Shown piece after piece: positions 30,059-37,925 of a stretch of 64,000 nucleotides of DNA; position 1 is the first letter of the stretch; each line of letters starts with the position of its first letter. The position numbers and the translations under genes were made by a program. Source of the stretch: Bacillota bacterium (GTDB lineage: Bacteria > Bacillota > Clostridia > Oscillospirales > Ruminococcaceae); assembly GCA_023415575.1 (NCBI GenBank), contig JAEZKF010000027.1:1-64000 (forward strand), in the 5' to 3' direction. The notes under the pieces were generated by a model. That model made no database searches. It was not told where the DNA came from and worked only from the letters and a program-made list of their open reading frames with translations.

Positions 30059-30526
30059 TTAGAACAGGAATACATTAAAGGCCTGATATGTACCCAATGT
30101 TTCATTGATTCCGCGGATGGTTATCGCGGCACGCAGGTCACCTAACTCAATTATGGTGATGGCCGCGCCCGTCGTCGACATTTCCAAAGCCGAACTGTTC
30201 GCACAGTTTGCCGGTCGACTCAAACCTGTTTCTGCCGATTTTGGCGCGGTACTCGATATGAAGAACCCGCCCGTTTTCGCAGATGACGGTCAGGGGATAC
30301 TTCGAATGTTCATAAAACCCATGACATCCCCGTCGCTCAGCGTATCTTCGGAATCAAACCAGTAACCAAGTGACAGTAAATCACTGTCGGTGTATTCCGG
30401 GTATTTTGCAAAGTTAAAGACCTCGTCCTGCTCATAGAGCGGAACAATATTGCTCAAAGTAGAACACGAGGTATATAACATCAATCAAACTGCGCAAAGC
30501 AGGGCGGATAAAACTCTTTTTACCAT
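30059..30526 (-). pseudogene. Decayed lipoprotein gene (one in-frame stop, two frameshifts)
   Basis: On the minus strand a good ribosome binding site (AGGAG, 8 bases) leads to an ATG at 30524-30526 and a signal peptide MVKRVLSALLCAV, then a TGA at 30485-30487, then LMLYTSCSTLSNIVPLYEQ, which carries a lipobox-like TSC. The frame runs to about 30290 (SDLLSLGYWFDSEDTLSD). Similarity of character then continues in a second frame (YPLTVICENGRVLHIEYR, to about 30140) and a third (AAITIIELGDLRAAITIRG, GTYQAFNVFLF, stop at 30059-30061). Read together these give a small extracytoplasmic lipoprotein of about 150 residues, now broken. The reconstruction is mine; no intact relative was compared. Confidence 0.7.
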
Positions 30527-30550
30527 GACGTCAACTCCTAGAACGTCTCA

Positions 30551-31816
30551 TTACCCCTCATACACCACGCTGCCACGGCAGATGGTATACCGAACTGTGC
30601 CAAACAGCGTCCTGCCGGTAAAGGGGGTGTTTTTGCTGCGGGAGAAGTATACCCCTGCGACAAAGGCCCTATCTGGGTCGAACACCGTCACATCTGCAGG
30701 TGCTCCGACCGAAAGCGTACCGCTGTCAAACCCGTATAAAGCCGAGGGATTCACCGTCATCTTGCGGATAAGCTCTGAAAGTGTCAGGTGCCCTTTGCGC
30801 ACCAGCTCGGTGATGCCGAGCCCCAGCGCCGTTTCAAGCCCGATCATACCGCTGGGGGCCTGCACAAAGGGGCGGGCCTTTTCCTCGTCGGAATGCGGGG
30901 CGTGGTCGGTGGCGATGATGGAAAGGGTCCCGTCGCGCAGTCCTTCGATGACAGCAAGCCTGTCCTCCTCGGTGCGCAAGGGCGGGTTTACCTTTGCAAG
31001 GGTGCCATGCCTTAGTATCTCCCGCTCGGTCAGGGTAAAGTGCTGGGGGGTTGCCTCGGCGGTCACATCCGCCCCCATGCGCTTTGCAAGGCGAACAAGC
31101 TCCACCGCCCGCGCAGAGCTGATATGCTGGATGTTAACCCGCGCACCGGTGTGCAGGGCGAGCATACAGTCCCGCGCAACAAGTACATCCTCGGCAGCAG
31201 CGGGTGCTCCGGTAAGCCCCAGCATCAATGCAATCTCCCCTGCGTTTACCCCGCTTTCGCCTATCAAGGCGGGGTGCTCCTCGTGCAGGCTGATGGGTAG
31301 GTTTAGCGCCTTTGCCCTGACCATAGCATCCAGCAGCAGGTGTTCATCCACAAGCGGGATGCCGTCATCCGAAAAGCCCGCAGCGCCGTTTTGGGCAAGG
31401 GCCTCCATGTCGGTCAGCTCCTGCCCCGCCATGCCCTTTGTAATGGCTGCCACCGTATGCACGCGAATCGGCGCCTCGCTCCCCTTTTCTATCACATAGC
31501 TTAGGGTATCCACATCATCCACCACGGGCTTGGTGTTCGCCATGCACACCACGGTGGTAAACCCGCCGCGGGCTGCCGAGGCGCTGCCCGTGAGGATATC
31601 CTCCTTGTGGGTGAGGCCGGGGTCGCGAAAGTGCACATGCACATCCACAAGGCCGGGGCATACCACCATGCCCGATGCGTCAATGACGCGCATCCCCTCT
31701 TTTGGCGTAAGCCCCTTGCCAACGGCGGCAATCCGGTCCTCGCAGACCATGAGGTCAAGGATATCGTCGATGTTGTTTGCGGGGTCGATGACACGTCCGT
31801 TTTGAATCAGCAGCAT
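30551..31816 (-). CDS. pyrC: Dihydroorotase
   Basis: A 421-residue zinc amidohydrolase of pyrimidine synthesis, closing carbamoyl-aspartate to dihydroorotate. DVHVHFRDPGLTHKEDI gives the metal ligands (HxH) and the family signature; GFTTVVCMANTKP, the ISLHEEHP and IQHISSARAVELV histidines, and IATDHAPHSDEEKARPF (the catalytic Asp) follow. This is the class I form used by Gram-positives. The usual pyrB/pyrK neighbours are absent here. GGGGATAGGG precedes the ATG; I found no PyrR-type attenuator in the short upstream gap. Confidence 0.96.
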   Translation of the reverse strand: MLLIQNGRVIDPANNIDDILDLMVCEDRIAAVGKGLTPKEGMRVIDASGMVVCPGLVDVHVHFRDPGLTHKEDILTGSASAARGGFTTVVCMANTKPVVDDVDTLSYVIEKGSEAPIRVHTVAAITKGMAGQELTDMEALAQNGAAGFSDDGIPLVDEHLLLDAMVRAKALNLPISLHEEHPALIGESGVNAGEIALMLGLTGAPAAAEDVLVARDCMLALHTGARVNIQHISSARAVELVRLAKRMGADVTAEATPQHFTLTEREILRHGTLAKVNPPLRTEEDRLAVIEGLRDGTLSIIATDHAPHSDEEKARPFVQAPSGMIGLETALGLGITELVRKGHLTLSELIRKMTVNPSALYGFDSGTLSVGAPADVTVFDPDRAFVAGVYFSRSKNTPFTGRTLFGTVRYTICRGSVVYEG

Positions 31817-31879
31817 TACCCTATCCCCAATTCCGTTTTATTTAGATTGATTATACCTGTTTTTGCGCTGTATTTCTAC

Positions 31880-31909
31880 AAAAAAGCCGCATCCATTTCG
31901 GGTGCGGCC
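31880..31909 (-). terminator. Terminator of the zinc-ribbon membrane protein gene
   Basis: GCCGCA(C)CC pairs with GG(A)TGCGGC around GAAAT and is followed by TTTTTT on the minus strand, just past the stop at 31926. Confidence 0.85.
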
Positions 31910-31925
31910 TTTGCGTTAAAACCAA

Positions 31926-33008
31926 CTAATGGTACAAAGAGAGATACACATAAAAGAGCTCTCTGCCCGACTGATCCAGCACATAGAGCGGCAGGTAGTC
32001 GTAATCGCCCGGGGCAGCGGAGTAAAGTAGGAGCTTACTCACCTTTTCCCCCGGCATGAGAACTGTCCGCTCCAGCACATCCTTGGCCGAGACTCCGCCC
32101 TCCTTGGGTGCGAATTCGCAGGGGTTGCCGGTCGCATCCTCCAGCCGAAACAGTGAGGGTGTCATGGTATATGCCGTGTCCGAGCTGTTTTTAAAGGTGA
32201 CGCCCACCACAATCAGCGAGCTGCCCTCGTCCTGCTCCTGCTCGGTAAAGCAGTAATCAAAGTTATAGGTAATGCCGTTCTTCTCCACCGTATCGCCGAT
32301 AAAATACTGAGGAATGATGCTGTCGGGCAGCAGATAGTCACCCGAATAGCTGTCATTGTAGTAATAGTCATTCTTCCAACCGGGCAGGGCATCCTCAATT
32401 TTTGCAACGCCGTACACGAGTACAAACAGCGTAATAAGCTGAATCAGCAGCATGACTCCGCCCATAACAAAGGCCAAGATCAGAGGCCACTTGGGCTGGG
32501 GGGAATGGTTGTGCCTGGGCGGCAAAGGCTGAGCAAATCCGCCTGACGACGGAGCAAATCCGCCTACCGGCTGCCATGGGTCGGGCTGTTGGGGAGCCTG
32601 CTGCCCATAGCCGAAGCTGGGTGCCGGACGAACGGGAGGATTCACGCCGTAAGGAGGCTTATACACAGGCGGTGGTGCCGGCTGGGCCGGCGGAACCCCT
32701 CTTAGGCTTAAAGAGCACAAAGGGCAGAAGTTTTCATAGGGAATGACATTGCCGCACCGCGGGCAGACAATCATCTCAGGTCCTTGCTGCGGGGCGCAGT
32801 TCTGCTGGGGGATATCCTGCGGCGGCGGAACTTGGTCCTGTGCAGGAGGTTCCTGTTTGTCTGCGGGGTCTTCTAAAACAGCTCCGGGGGTGGGAACCCC
32901 CTCGATTGATGTATTTTCAGCGGGGCCCTGCTCGGGTTGTGTCGAATTAGGCAGGGGTTGCGTTATGTCGTCAGAAGGGGTGGGAACATGCAGCTCGCGG
33001 TCGTCCAT
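31926..33008 (-). CDS. Zinc-ribbon membrane protein with proline-rich linker and DUF4352-like outer domain
   Basis: A 360-residue protein in four parts: an acidic/Pro/Gln-rich N-terminus (1-78); a zinc ribbon CPRCGNVIPYENFCPLC (near 81-97); a Pro/Gly/Gln-rich disordered stretch to about 170; one membrane helix (about 174-201); and an outer beta domain (about 235-360) with GITYNFDYCFTEQ and LIVVGVTFKNSSDTAY, which resembles the DUF4352/telokin-like domain of Gram-positive surface proteins. AAAGGAG lies 8 bases before the ATG. Function unknown; architecture suggests an envelope sensor or stress protein. Confidence 0.7.
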   Translation of the reverse strand: MDDRELHVPTPSDDITQPLPNSTQPEQGPAENTSIEGVPTPGAVLEDPADKQEPPAQDQVPPPQDIPQQNCAPQQGPEMIVCPRCGNVIPYENFCPLCSLSLRGVPPAQPAPPPVYKPPYGVNPPVRPAPSFGYGQQAPQQPDPWQPVGGFAPSSGGFAQPLPPRHNHSPQPKWPLILAFVMGGVMLLIQLITLFVLVYGVAKIEDALPGWKNDYYYNDSYSGDYLLPDSIIPQYFIGDTVEKNGITYNFDYCFTEQEQDEGSSLIVVGVTFKNSSDTAYTMTPSLFRLEDATGNPCEFAPKEGGVSAKDVLERTVLMPGEKVSKLLLYSAAPGDYDYLPLYVLDQSGRELFYVYLSLYH

Positions 33009-33246
33009 GGCGCGCTCTCCTTTGGATTTAATGCCAAAATATTACTTTTGCTACTATCAATATTAGCACAATACACCCTATTATACAAGGCGCAAAAAAA
33101 GAATTTTCCTGTGTAAAGTATGCAATATTTTACGTTTTTATGCGCATCTAAAATGTAATTTTAGGGTCATACCCTGTCGAAATCTCCTCGGATGCATCGC
33201 AAGTAAAAAAGTTGTCAGAAATCACCCGAAAATTCCGAAATAGGTG

Positions 33247-33277
33247 TTGACTCTGACAGCGTGTCATAGTGTAAGAT
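33247..33277 (+). promoter_or_regulatory. MerR-type promoter with operator in an elongated spacer
   Basis: TTGACT (33247-33252) and TAAGAT (33272-33277) are separated by 19 bases instead of 17, and the spacer holds the dyad TGACA-GCG-TGTCA (33254-33258 and 33262-33266). This is the classic arrangement where a MerR dimer twists DNA to activate its own promoter. It drives the MerR gene right behind it. Confidence 0.85.
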
Positions 33278-33305
33278 AAAGCTAGGCTGAAAGGGGGATT
33301 TGCAG

Positions 33306-34190
33306 ATGAAAACCATCAAACAGGTTTCTGACATATCGGGTATCAGCGTGCGGATGCTGCACTATTACGACAAAATCGGCTTACTCAAGCCGAGCAAGGT
33401 AACAAAGGTCGGATACCGGCTGTACGACAACGACGCCTTGGAGGTCTTACAGCAAATCCTTTTTTTAAAGGAGCTGGGTGTACCGGCAAAGAGCATGAAG
33501 AAGATTTTAGAAAGCCCGCAATACGATAAGGTTCAGGCACTCAAGCGGCAGAGGGAGTTGCTCATACTCAAAAGAGACCACCTAAACTCCCTGATTAGCC
33601 TGATTGACAAAAAGCTGCAAGGAGGAGACACCATGAGCTTTAAGGAGTTTGATATGAGCGAGTATTTTAAGCTGCTCGAAACCTATAAACAAGACCATAA
33701 GGACGAAGTTGAAAAATACTTCGGCGGCGAGGACGAATTTGATAAACAGCTTGAACACATGAAGTCCAAAGAGCTGGAGATTGCCAAAATGGCCATCAAA
33801 CAGTATGGAAGCATCGAACAGTATACCGAGTCCGTCAAAAACAACCTTGAAAACCTGCCGTCGTTTATGGAGAAGGTAAACACCCTAAAAGAAAGCACCG
33901 AGGATTATATGGCAAGGCTCAACGCCCTGACTGACATCTTACACGCCGACCTGCGCAAGGATCCCTGCAGCGCGGAGATTCAGGCGATAGTCTCGGAGAT
34001 TGACACGGTTGCCAAGGAGCAGAGCGATGTGCTAGGGATGGATATGGGCGAAAACTACTGGGGCCTGATGGCGGACTTGTACCTGTCAAACAAGGAGTTT
34101 GCTAAAATCCACGACAAGAAGTACGGCAAGGGAGCCGCCCGTTTTATGGGTGAGGCCCTGCGTTTCTATGCGCAGAGCAAGCGCAAATGA
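33306..34190 (+). CDS. MerR-family regulator with C-terminal TipAS antibiotic-recognition-type domain
   Basis: A 294-residue activator. The N-terminal helix-turn-helix and wing read TIKQVSDISGISVRMLHYYDKIGLL and YRLYDNDALEVLQQILFLKELG; a coiled coil (about 80-108) dimerises it. From about residue 165 lies a TipAS-like domain (NYWGLMADLYLSNKEFAKIHDKKYGKGAARFM). In streptomycetes TipAL uses it to bind thiopeptides; many other hosts use it as a broad drug sensor. The ATG at 33306 follows AGGGGG by 8 bases. A strong internal ribosome binding site and ATG at 33633 may yield a 185-residue short form. No efflux gene lies next to it, so autoregulation plus a distant target is likely. Confidence 0.9.
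   Translation: MKTIKQVSDISGISVRMLHYYDKIGLLKPSKVTKVGYRLYDNDALEVLQQILFLKELGVPAKSMKKILESPQYDKVQALKRQRELLILKRDHLNSLISLIDKKLQGGDTMSFKEFDMSEYFKLLETYKQDHKDEVEKYFGGEDEFDKQLEHMKSKELEIAKMAIKQYGSIEQYTESVKNNLENLPSFMEKVNTLKESTEDYMARLNALTDILHADLRKDPCSAEIQAIVSEIDTVAKEQSDVLGMDMGENYWGLMADLYLSNKEFAKIHDKKYGKGAARFMGEALRFYAQSKRK
33621..33635 (+). promoter_or_regulatory. Internal ribosome binding site and start inside the MerR/TipAS gene
   Basis: GGAGG (33621-33625, within AAGGAGG) is 7 bases before an in-frame ATG (33633-33635, residue 110). Translation from here would give only the ligand-binding part, like the TipAS product of the tipA gene, which buffers the inducer. Confidence 0.65.
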
Positions 34191-34216
34191 TAGCATAGCT
34201 TTCCGAAATTTAAAAC

Positions 34217-34254
34217 AAGGGGAACAACCCGTGTACGGGCCGTTCCCCTTTTGC
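34217..34254. terminator. Terminator between the MerR/TipAS and trpB2 genes
   Basis: AAGGGGAAC and GTTCCCCTT enclose an inner CCCGT/ACGGG hairpin; T-rich on both strands, so it can serve both convergent genes. Confidence 0.85.
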
Positions 34255-34266
34255 TTTACCTTTTAA

Positions 34267-35652
34267 TTAGACCAATCCCTTGTTTACGGGAATCTCGCGC
34301 AGGGAGGCAAAGCCCTGCTCAAGGTCCTCATCGGTGGGGATGTAATCGGTCAACTTGCCCTCGGTATACTGCTGGTAGGCAGCCATATCAAAGTAGCCGG
34401 TACCGGTCAGGTTAAAGACGATGGTCTTCTTCTCACCGGTCTCCTTGCACTTGAGCGCCTCGTCAATCGCAGCGCGGACAGCGTGGGCCGACTCGGGCGC
34501 GGGCAGAATCTGCTCAACTCTGGAGAACAGGGTTGCTGCCTCAAATACGCTGGTCTGAGTTACAGCGGTTGCCTCGAGGTAGCCGTCGTGGTAGAGCTTG
34601 CTGAGGATGGGGGCCATACCGTGGTAGCGCAGGCCGCCTGCGTGGATGGGGCTGGGCATAAAGCCGCTGCCTAAGGTGTACATCTTGGCAAGCGGGGTCA
34701 TCTTGCCGGTATCGCAGAAGTCATATGCGTATTTGCCGCGGGTAAAGGACGGGCAGGATGCGGGCTCAACCGCGATAAAGCGGATGTTGTTCTTGCCCTG
34801 CAGACGCTCGCCCATGTACTCGGAGATAAAGCCGCCGAGGTTGGAGCCGCCGCCCGCACAGCCGATCATGATGTCAGGCTGCTCGCCGAGCATATCAAGG
34901 GCTGCCTTGGTCTCGGTGCCGATAATCGACTGGTGCAAAAGTACCTGATCAAGTACCGAGCCGAGCACATACCGGCAGTTGGGGGTGGTAACCGCCTTCT
35001 CTACCGCCTCCGAGATTGCACAGCCAAGGCTGCCGCCTGTCTCGGGGTTTTCGGCGAGGATTCTGCGCCCTGCCTCAGTGGTGTTGCTGGGGCTGGGGAT
35101 GAGGTTTGCACCGAAGGTCTCAATGATTGCGCGGCGGTAGGGCTTTTGCTGCGAGCTGATCTTAACCATAAATACGGTCAGCGGAATCTTAAAATATGCA
35201 GCAGCCATCGAAAGGGCGGTACCCCACTGGCCTGCACCCGTTTCGGTGGTCAGGCTTGTGATGCCCTGCTTCTTTGCATAATACACCTGTGCAACCGCAC
35301 TGTTGAGCTTGTGGCTGCCCGAGGTGTTGTTGCCCTCAAACTTAAAGTAGATCTTCGCGGGGGTGCCGAGTTCCTTTTCAAGGTTGTAAGCACGCACCAG
35401 CGGAGCGGGACGGTAGGTGCGGTAGAACTCGCGCACCTCGTCGGGGATTTCGATGTAACGGTCGGTTTCGTTGAGCTCCTGATTTACGAGCTCCTCGCAG
35501 AATACAGGCAGAAGGTCCTCACGCTTTGCGGGCTGCATCGTACCCGGGTGGATGAACGGGTCATGCTGCTCCTTCATATCCGCGCGGACATTGTACCAGT
35601 ATTTCGGCATCTTGTCTTCAGGTAAATAGGTTCTGTACGGAATGTTCGCCAT
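34267..35652 (-). CDS. trpB2: Tryptophan synthase beta-like subunit, TrpB2 type
   Basis: A 461-residue PLP enzyme forming tryptophan from indole and serine. The long form with N-terminal PYRTYLPEDKMPKYWYNVRAD and YRPAPLVRAYNLEKELGTPAKIYFK is the TrpB2 branch, which usually acts without TrpA. The PLP lysine is in NTSGSHKLNSA, the phosphate loop is CAGGGSNLGGF, and TETGAGQWG is conserved. It stands alone with no other trp gene, behind a T-box leader with a Trp specifier, so it likely serves indole salvage when charged tRNA-Trp is low. Confidence 0.95.
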   Translation of the reverse strand: MANIPYRTYLPEDKMPKYWYNVRADMKEQHDPFIHPGTMQPAKREDLLPVFCEELVNQELNETDRYIEIPDEVREFYRTYRPAPLVRAYNLEKELGTPAKIYFKFEGNNTSGSHKLNSAVAQVYYAKKQGITSLTTETGAGQWGTALSMAAAYFKIPLTVFMVKISSQQKPYRRAIIETFGANLIPSPSNTTEAGRRILAENPETGGSLGCAISEAVEKAVTTPNCRYVLGSVLDQVLLHQSIIGTETKAALDMLGEQPDIMIGCAGGGSNLGGFISEYMGERLQGKNNIRFIAVEPASCPSFTRGKYAYDFCDTGKMTPLAKMYTLGSGFMPSPIHAGGLRYHGMAPILSKLYHDGYLEATAVTQTSVFEAATLFSRVEQILPAPESAHAVRAAIDEALKCKETGEKKTIVFNLTGTGYFDMAAYQQYTEGKLTDYIPTDEDLEQGFASLREIPVNKGLV

Positions 35653-35730
35653 GATAGTTCAATCTCCCTTTTATGTATTTAACGGTTCATAAAATTGCGG
35701 GTTATTTAGGGGGAAAACATCAGGATAAAA

Positions 35731-36036
35731 CAAAAAACTCTTGCCCCTGAAGTTCAGGGACAAGAGTCTAAATTCTACTCCTGCGGTACCACCCAAATTG
35801 GCTTGTAATAAGCCCGCTTGCTCCGCGCACCGTCATGCGCGCTTCCTTGATAACGGGTGAAGTTCCCGTTGGTTACTACTCGGTCAAGGGGTCATGTGAC
35901 TGCTCCTTGCCTTTCGGCCACCCTCATAAGCCCATTCAGCAAAACCAAGCGGCGCCGCACTCGCACCAAACGGCGGCTCTCTGTACCCGTTGAGAAATGC
36001 CTACTCTTCTTAATCACAGGTTTAGTTTGTTTGATT
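35731..36036 (-). promoter_or_regulatory. T-box leader with tryptophan specifier
   Basis: On the minus strand: stem I with the AG-bulge region (ACAGAGAGCCG), specifier loop GAA-TGG (TGG at 35932-35934, the Trp codon), the T-box sequence GGTGGTACCGC (35783-35793), and a terminator with arms 35737-35750 and about 35754-35767 followed by TTTTTTG. Uncharged tRNA-Trp should bind specifier and T-box and favour the antiterminator, turning on trpB2. The specifier was read by position relative to the conserved GAA; the match to the downstream gene supports it. Confidence 0.93.
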
Positions 36037-36042
36037 TACCAT

Positions 36043-36072
36043 ATGATAGCACACGCAACAAGGATTTGTCAA
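36043..36072 (-). promoter_or_regulatory. Promoter of the T-box/trpB2 transcript
   Basis: TTGACA (36067-36072) and TATCAT (36043-36048), 18 bases apart, minus strand, starting transcription about 36036. Confidence 0.75.
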
Positions 36073-36095
36073 CACATTAAAGTGATAAAATTTTG

Positions 36096-36920
36096 CTAGG
36101 ATGATACTGATATTCCGTCTTTTGCTTTTAGTTCCCGATTAAGCATGCAAATGCCTGTCACTGCAAGGCACCCATATGCTATTGCAAGTGTAATCGCTTC
36201 CGCGGTTTCTACGTACCAAGGCGAAGATGATGAAAAGGGCAGCATTTGTGCATAGTCATACACAAAGTTAAAGAGGCCGTGCAGAACTATCGAAAAGGTG
36301 ATTCCTCCCGTGCGCAGGGCAGCTAATGCAAGCAACAAGCCAATCAAGGTACTGTACCCTACCTGCCCAAGCACCTCTAACAGGGCATCGGGGTTTTCGA
36401 TGAGGTTTGCGATGTGCACAAGCCCGAATAAGAGACTCGAAACCACCACAGCACTCAGCAAGCCGCGTCTTTTGCTCTCCCACGCCCGTTGCAAAGCGCC
36501 GAATATCACGCCGCGAAAGACAATCTCCTCTAAGCCCCCAATCATCAGGCAGTCAAGCAAAAGCAGCAAGGTCTTCAGCGGATTTTGCACGGCATACAGC
36601 CAAGACCGCGCATCAAATAGGGTTGGCACCGAAAGGTTAATTGTAAGAAGGCATAGGGATGCTAACAAAACAACCCAGTCAAAACGAAGTCTTGATGCGG
36701 GCAAAGCAATCTTTATTTTCCGGGCAATCATCACAAACACGGCTGCGGCAATCAAACGGCGAGCAATGCGGATGAGATAGTAAGGCCCGCTGCCGTCGGC
36801 AAAGTGGGAAAACGGCGAAAAGACAAGGCTTAAGACTATGGTAAGCCCGACAAACAACGCCATCATCACCACGGAAAACCACACGGGATGGCGGCGGCTA
36901 AACGGGGTTCTCTCTTGCAT
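36096..36920 (-). CDS. CPBP-family intramembrane metalloprotease
   Basis: A 274-residue protein with about seven or eight helices. The Abi/CPBP motifs are complete: GGLEEIVFRG (EExxxR), FGLVHIANL (His) and HGLFNFVYD (HxxxN), which form the glutamate-type protease site in the membrane. Relatives process prenylated proteins or give bacteriocin self-immunity; no bacteriocin gene is adjacent. AAAGGG lies 8 bases before the ATG. Confidence 0.9.
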   Translation of the reverse strand: MQERTPFSRRHPVWFSVVMMALFVGLTIVLSLVFSPFSHFADGSGPYYLIRIARRLIAAAVFVMIARKIKIALPASRLRFDWVVLLASLCLLTINLSVPTLFDARSWLYAVQNPLKTLLLLLDCLMIGGLEEIVFRGVIFGALQRAWESKRRGLLSAVVVSSLLFGLVHIANLIENPDALLEVLGQVGYSTLIGLLLALAALRTGGITFSIVLHGLFNFVYDYAQMLPFSSSSPWYVETAEAITLAIAYGCLAVTGICMLNRELKAKDGISVSS

Positions 36921-36998
36921 CCTAACACCCTTTCATCCATGCTGATAATACAAACGAGGCTGTATAGCCATATTCTTCAAGGCTGAAACAGGCACACA

Positions 36999-37027
36999 AA
37001 AACGGGAGGTATTTTAGCCTCCCGTTA
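36999..37027 (-). terminator. Terminator of the small membrane protein gene
   Basis: AACGGGAGG (37001-37009) pairs with CCTCCCGTT (37018-37026), with Ts following on the minus strand. Confidence 0.85.
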
Positions 37028-37032
37028 AAACC

Positions 37033-37410
37033 TTATTCTGCTTTACGCCTGCATTTCAGGACAATATCCACGATAAAACCAGTCAGCATACAGGCAAGGT
37101 AGACCCCGCTCCAGATAATCCAATCGTTGCTCGTCGCCCCGCCGCCCAGGTCAACCCCTGGGGTTGCAAAGGTCATGCCAAAGAAAAACCCAAACGGATA
37201 CCCCAGTGCGGCAGCAGCAGATAAAAACCGGGCTCCCGCGGCAGAGGAAATTACGATGACAACAAGCCCGAAAATCGCCAATACAAGGGGCCACTGCTTC
37301 ATGCCGTGCAGGTCAAACAAGGCAAAGCGGCACAGCCAGTACGAAAACGCAAGGAATCCTATAGCCCCAATTCCCCAAAGCAGTCTACTCATTGCAGTCT
37401 GTTTTTTCAT
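37033..37410 (-). CDS. Small four-helix membrane protein, unknown function
   Basis: A 125-residue protein with four predicted membrane helices (about 9-31, 40-60, 64-83 and 95-117) and a basic C-terminus LKCRRKAE. I recognise no family motif. GGAGGG precedes the ATG by 8-9 bases, and it is followed by a terminator. It lies 41 bases downstream of the FMN-binding lipoprotein gene and on the same strand, so it may be the third gene of the chemoreceptor operon. Confidence 0.7.
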   Translation of the reverse strand: MKKQTAMSRLLWGIGAIGFLAFSYWLCRFALFDLHGMKQWPLVLAIFGLVVIVISSAAGARFLSAAAALGYPFGFFFGMTFATPGVDLGGGATSNDWIIWSGVYLACMLTGFIVDIVLKCRRKAE

Positions 37411-37451
37411 GTTATCGTCCCTCCTGCTATAAGAAGGTCAAAGGGAGCGAG

Positions 37452-37925
37452 TTATCCCCCTACAATTGCAACCGAGTGGTCGCCCTTCTTTGCGTTTTCA
37501 AGCGCAGCCGAAACCAGTGCCGAGAAATTCCAGCCCGAAACCGATGCCCCGGCAACTGCGTCAATCTGATTGGCAGATTGCGACTTAATCAGCGATGCGG
37601 CATAGGTACGCGTATAGCGGGTGGGATAGGTTCCCTTTTGGGCATTCATGCGGCGCATATAGGCCATATCCCACGCCTTGATAAAGCCGCTTTCGTTTTT
37701 GGCGTTGAACTCCACCGTGACTATCTTGCCGCCGCTGACGCCGATGGTGACATACTCCTTCCAGCCCTTATCGTCAAACTTCGCCATCTCAGCGGTGTAG
37801 TAGCCGTTCTTGAATGAGCCGCCCGACCTCGCACAGGAGGACATCGCAACCGCACCGGCAAGAAGCATTGTGCATAGTAAGGCTACTGCAATAAGGCGCG
37901 CGCCTTTTTTCGGCAAACGAATCAT
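37452..37925 (-). CDS. FMN-binding-domain lipoprotein coupled to a chemoreceptor
   Basis: A 157-residue exported protein: hydrophobic signal with MSSC lipobox-like end (Cys near 31), then an FMN-bind domain with YYTAEMAKFDDKGWKEYVTIGVSGGKI and DAVAGASVSGWNF. In the family the (S/T)GAT motif takes covalent FMN from ApbE; here it is AGAS, so Ser would have to serve. The ATG at 37923-37925 overlaps the chemoreceptor stop (ATGA); a GTG three codons upstream is an alternative. Such proteins carry electrons outside the membrane. No ApbE or Rnf/NQR gene lies in the window. Confidence 0.8.
   Translation of the reverse strand: MIRLPKKGARLIAVALLCTMLLAGAVAMSSCARSGGSFKNGYYTAEMAKFDDKGWKEYVTIGVSGGKIVTVEFNAKNESGFIKAWDMAYMRRMNAQKGTYPTRYTRTYAASLIKSQSANQIDAVAGASVSGWNFSALVSAALENAKKGDHSVAIVGG

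Noticed and set aside
30485..30487. Selenocysteine or other recoding of the TGA in the lipoprotein gene
   Set aside because: The TGA falls in the signal peptide and two frameshifts follow, so decay is the simpler reading.
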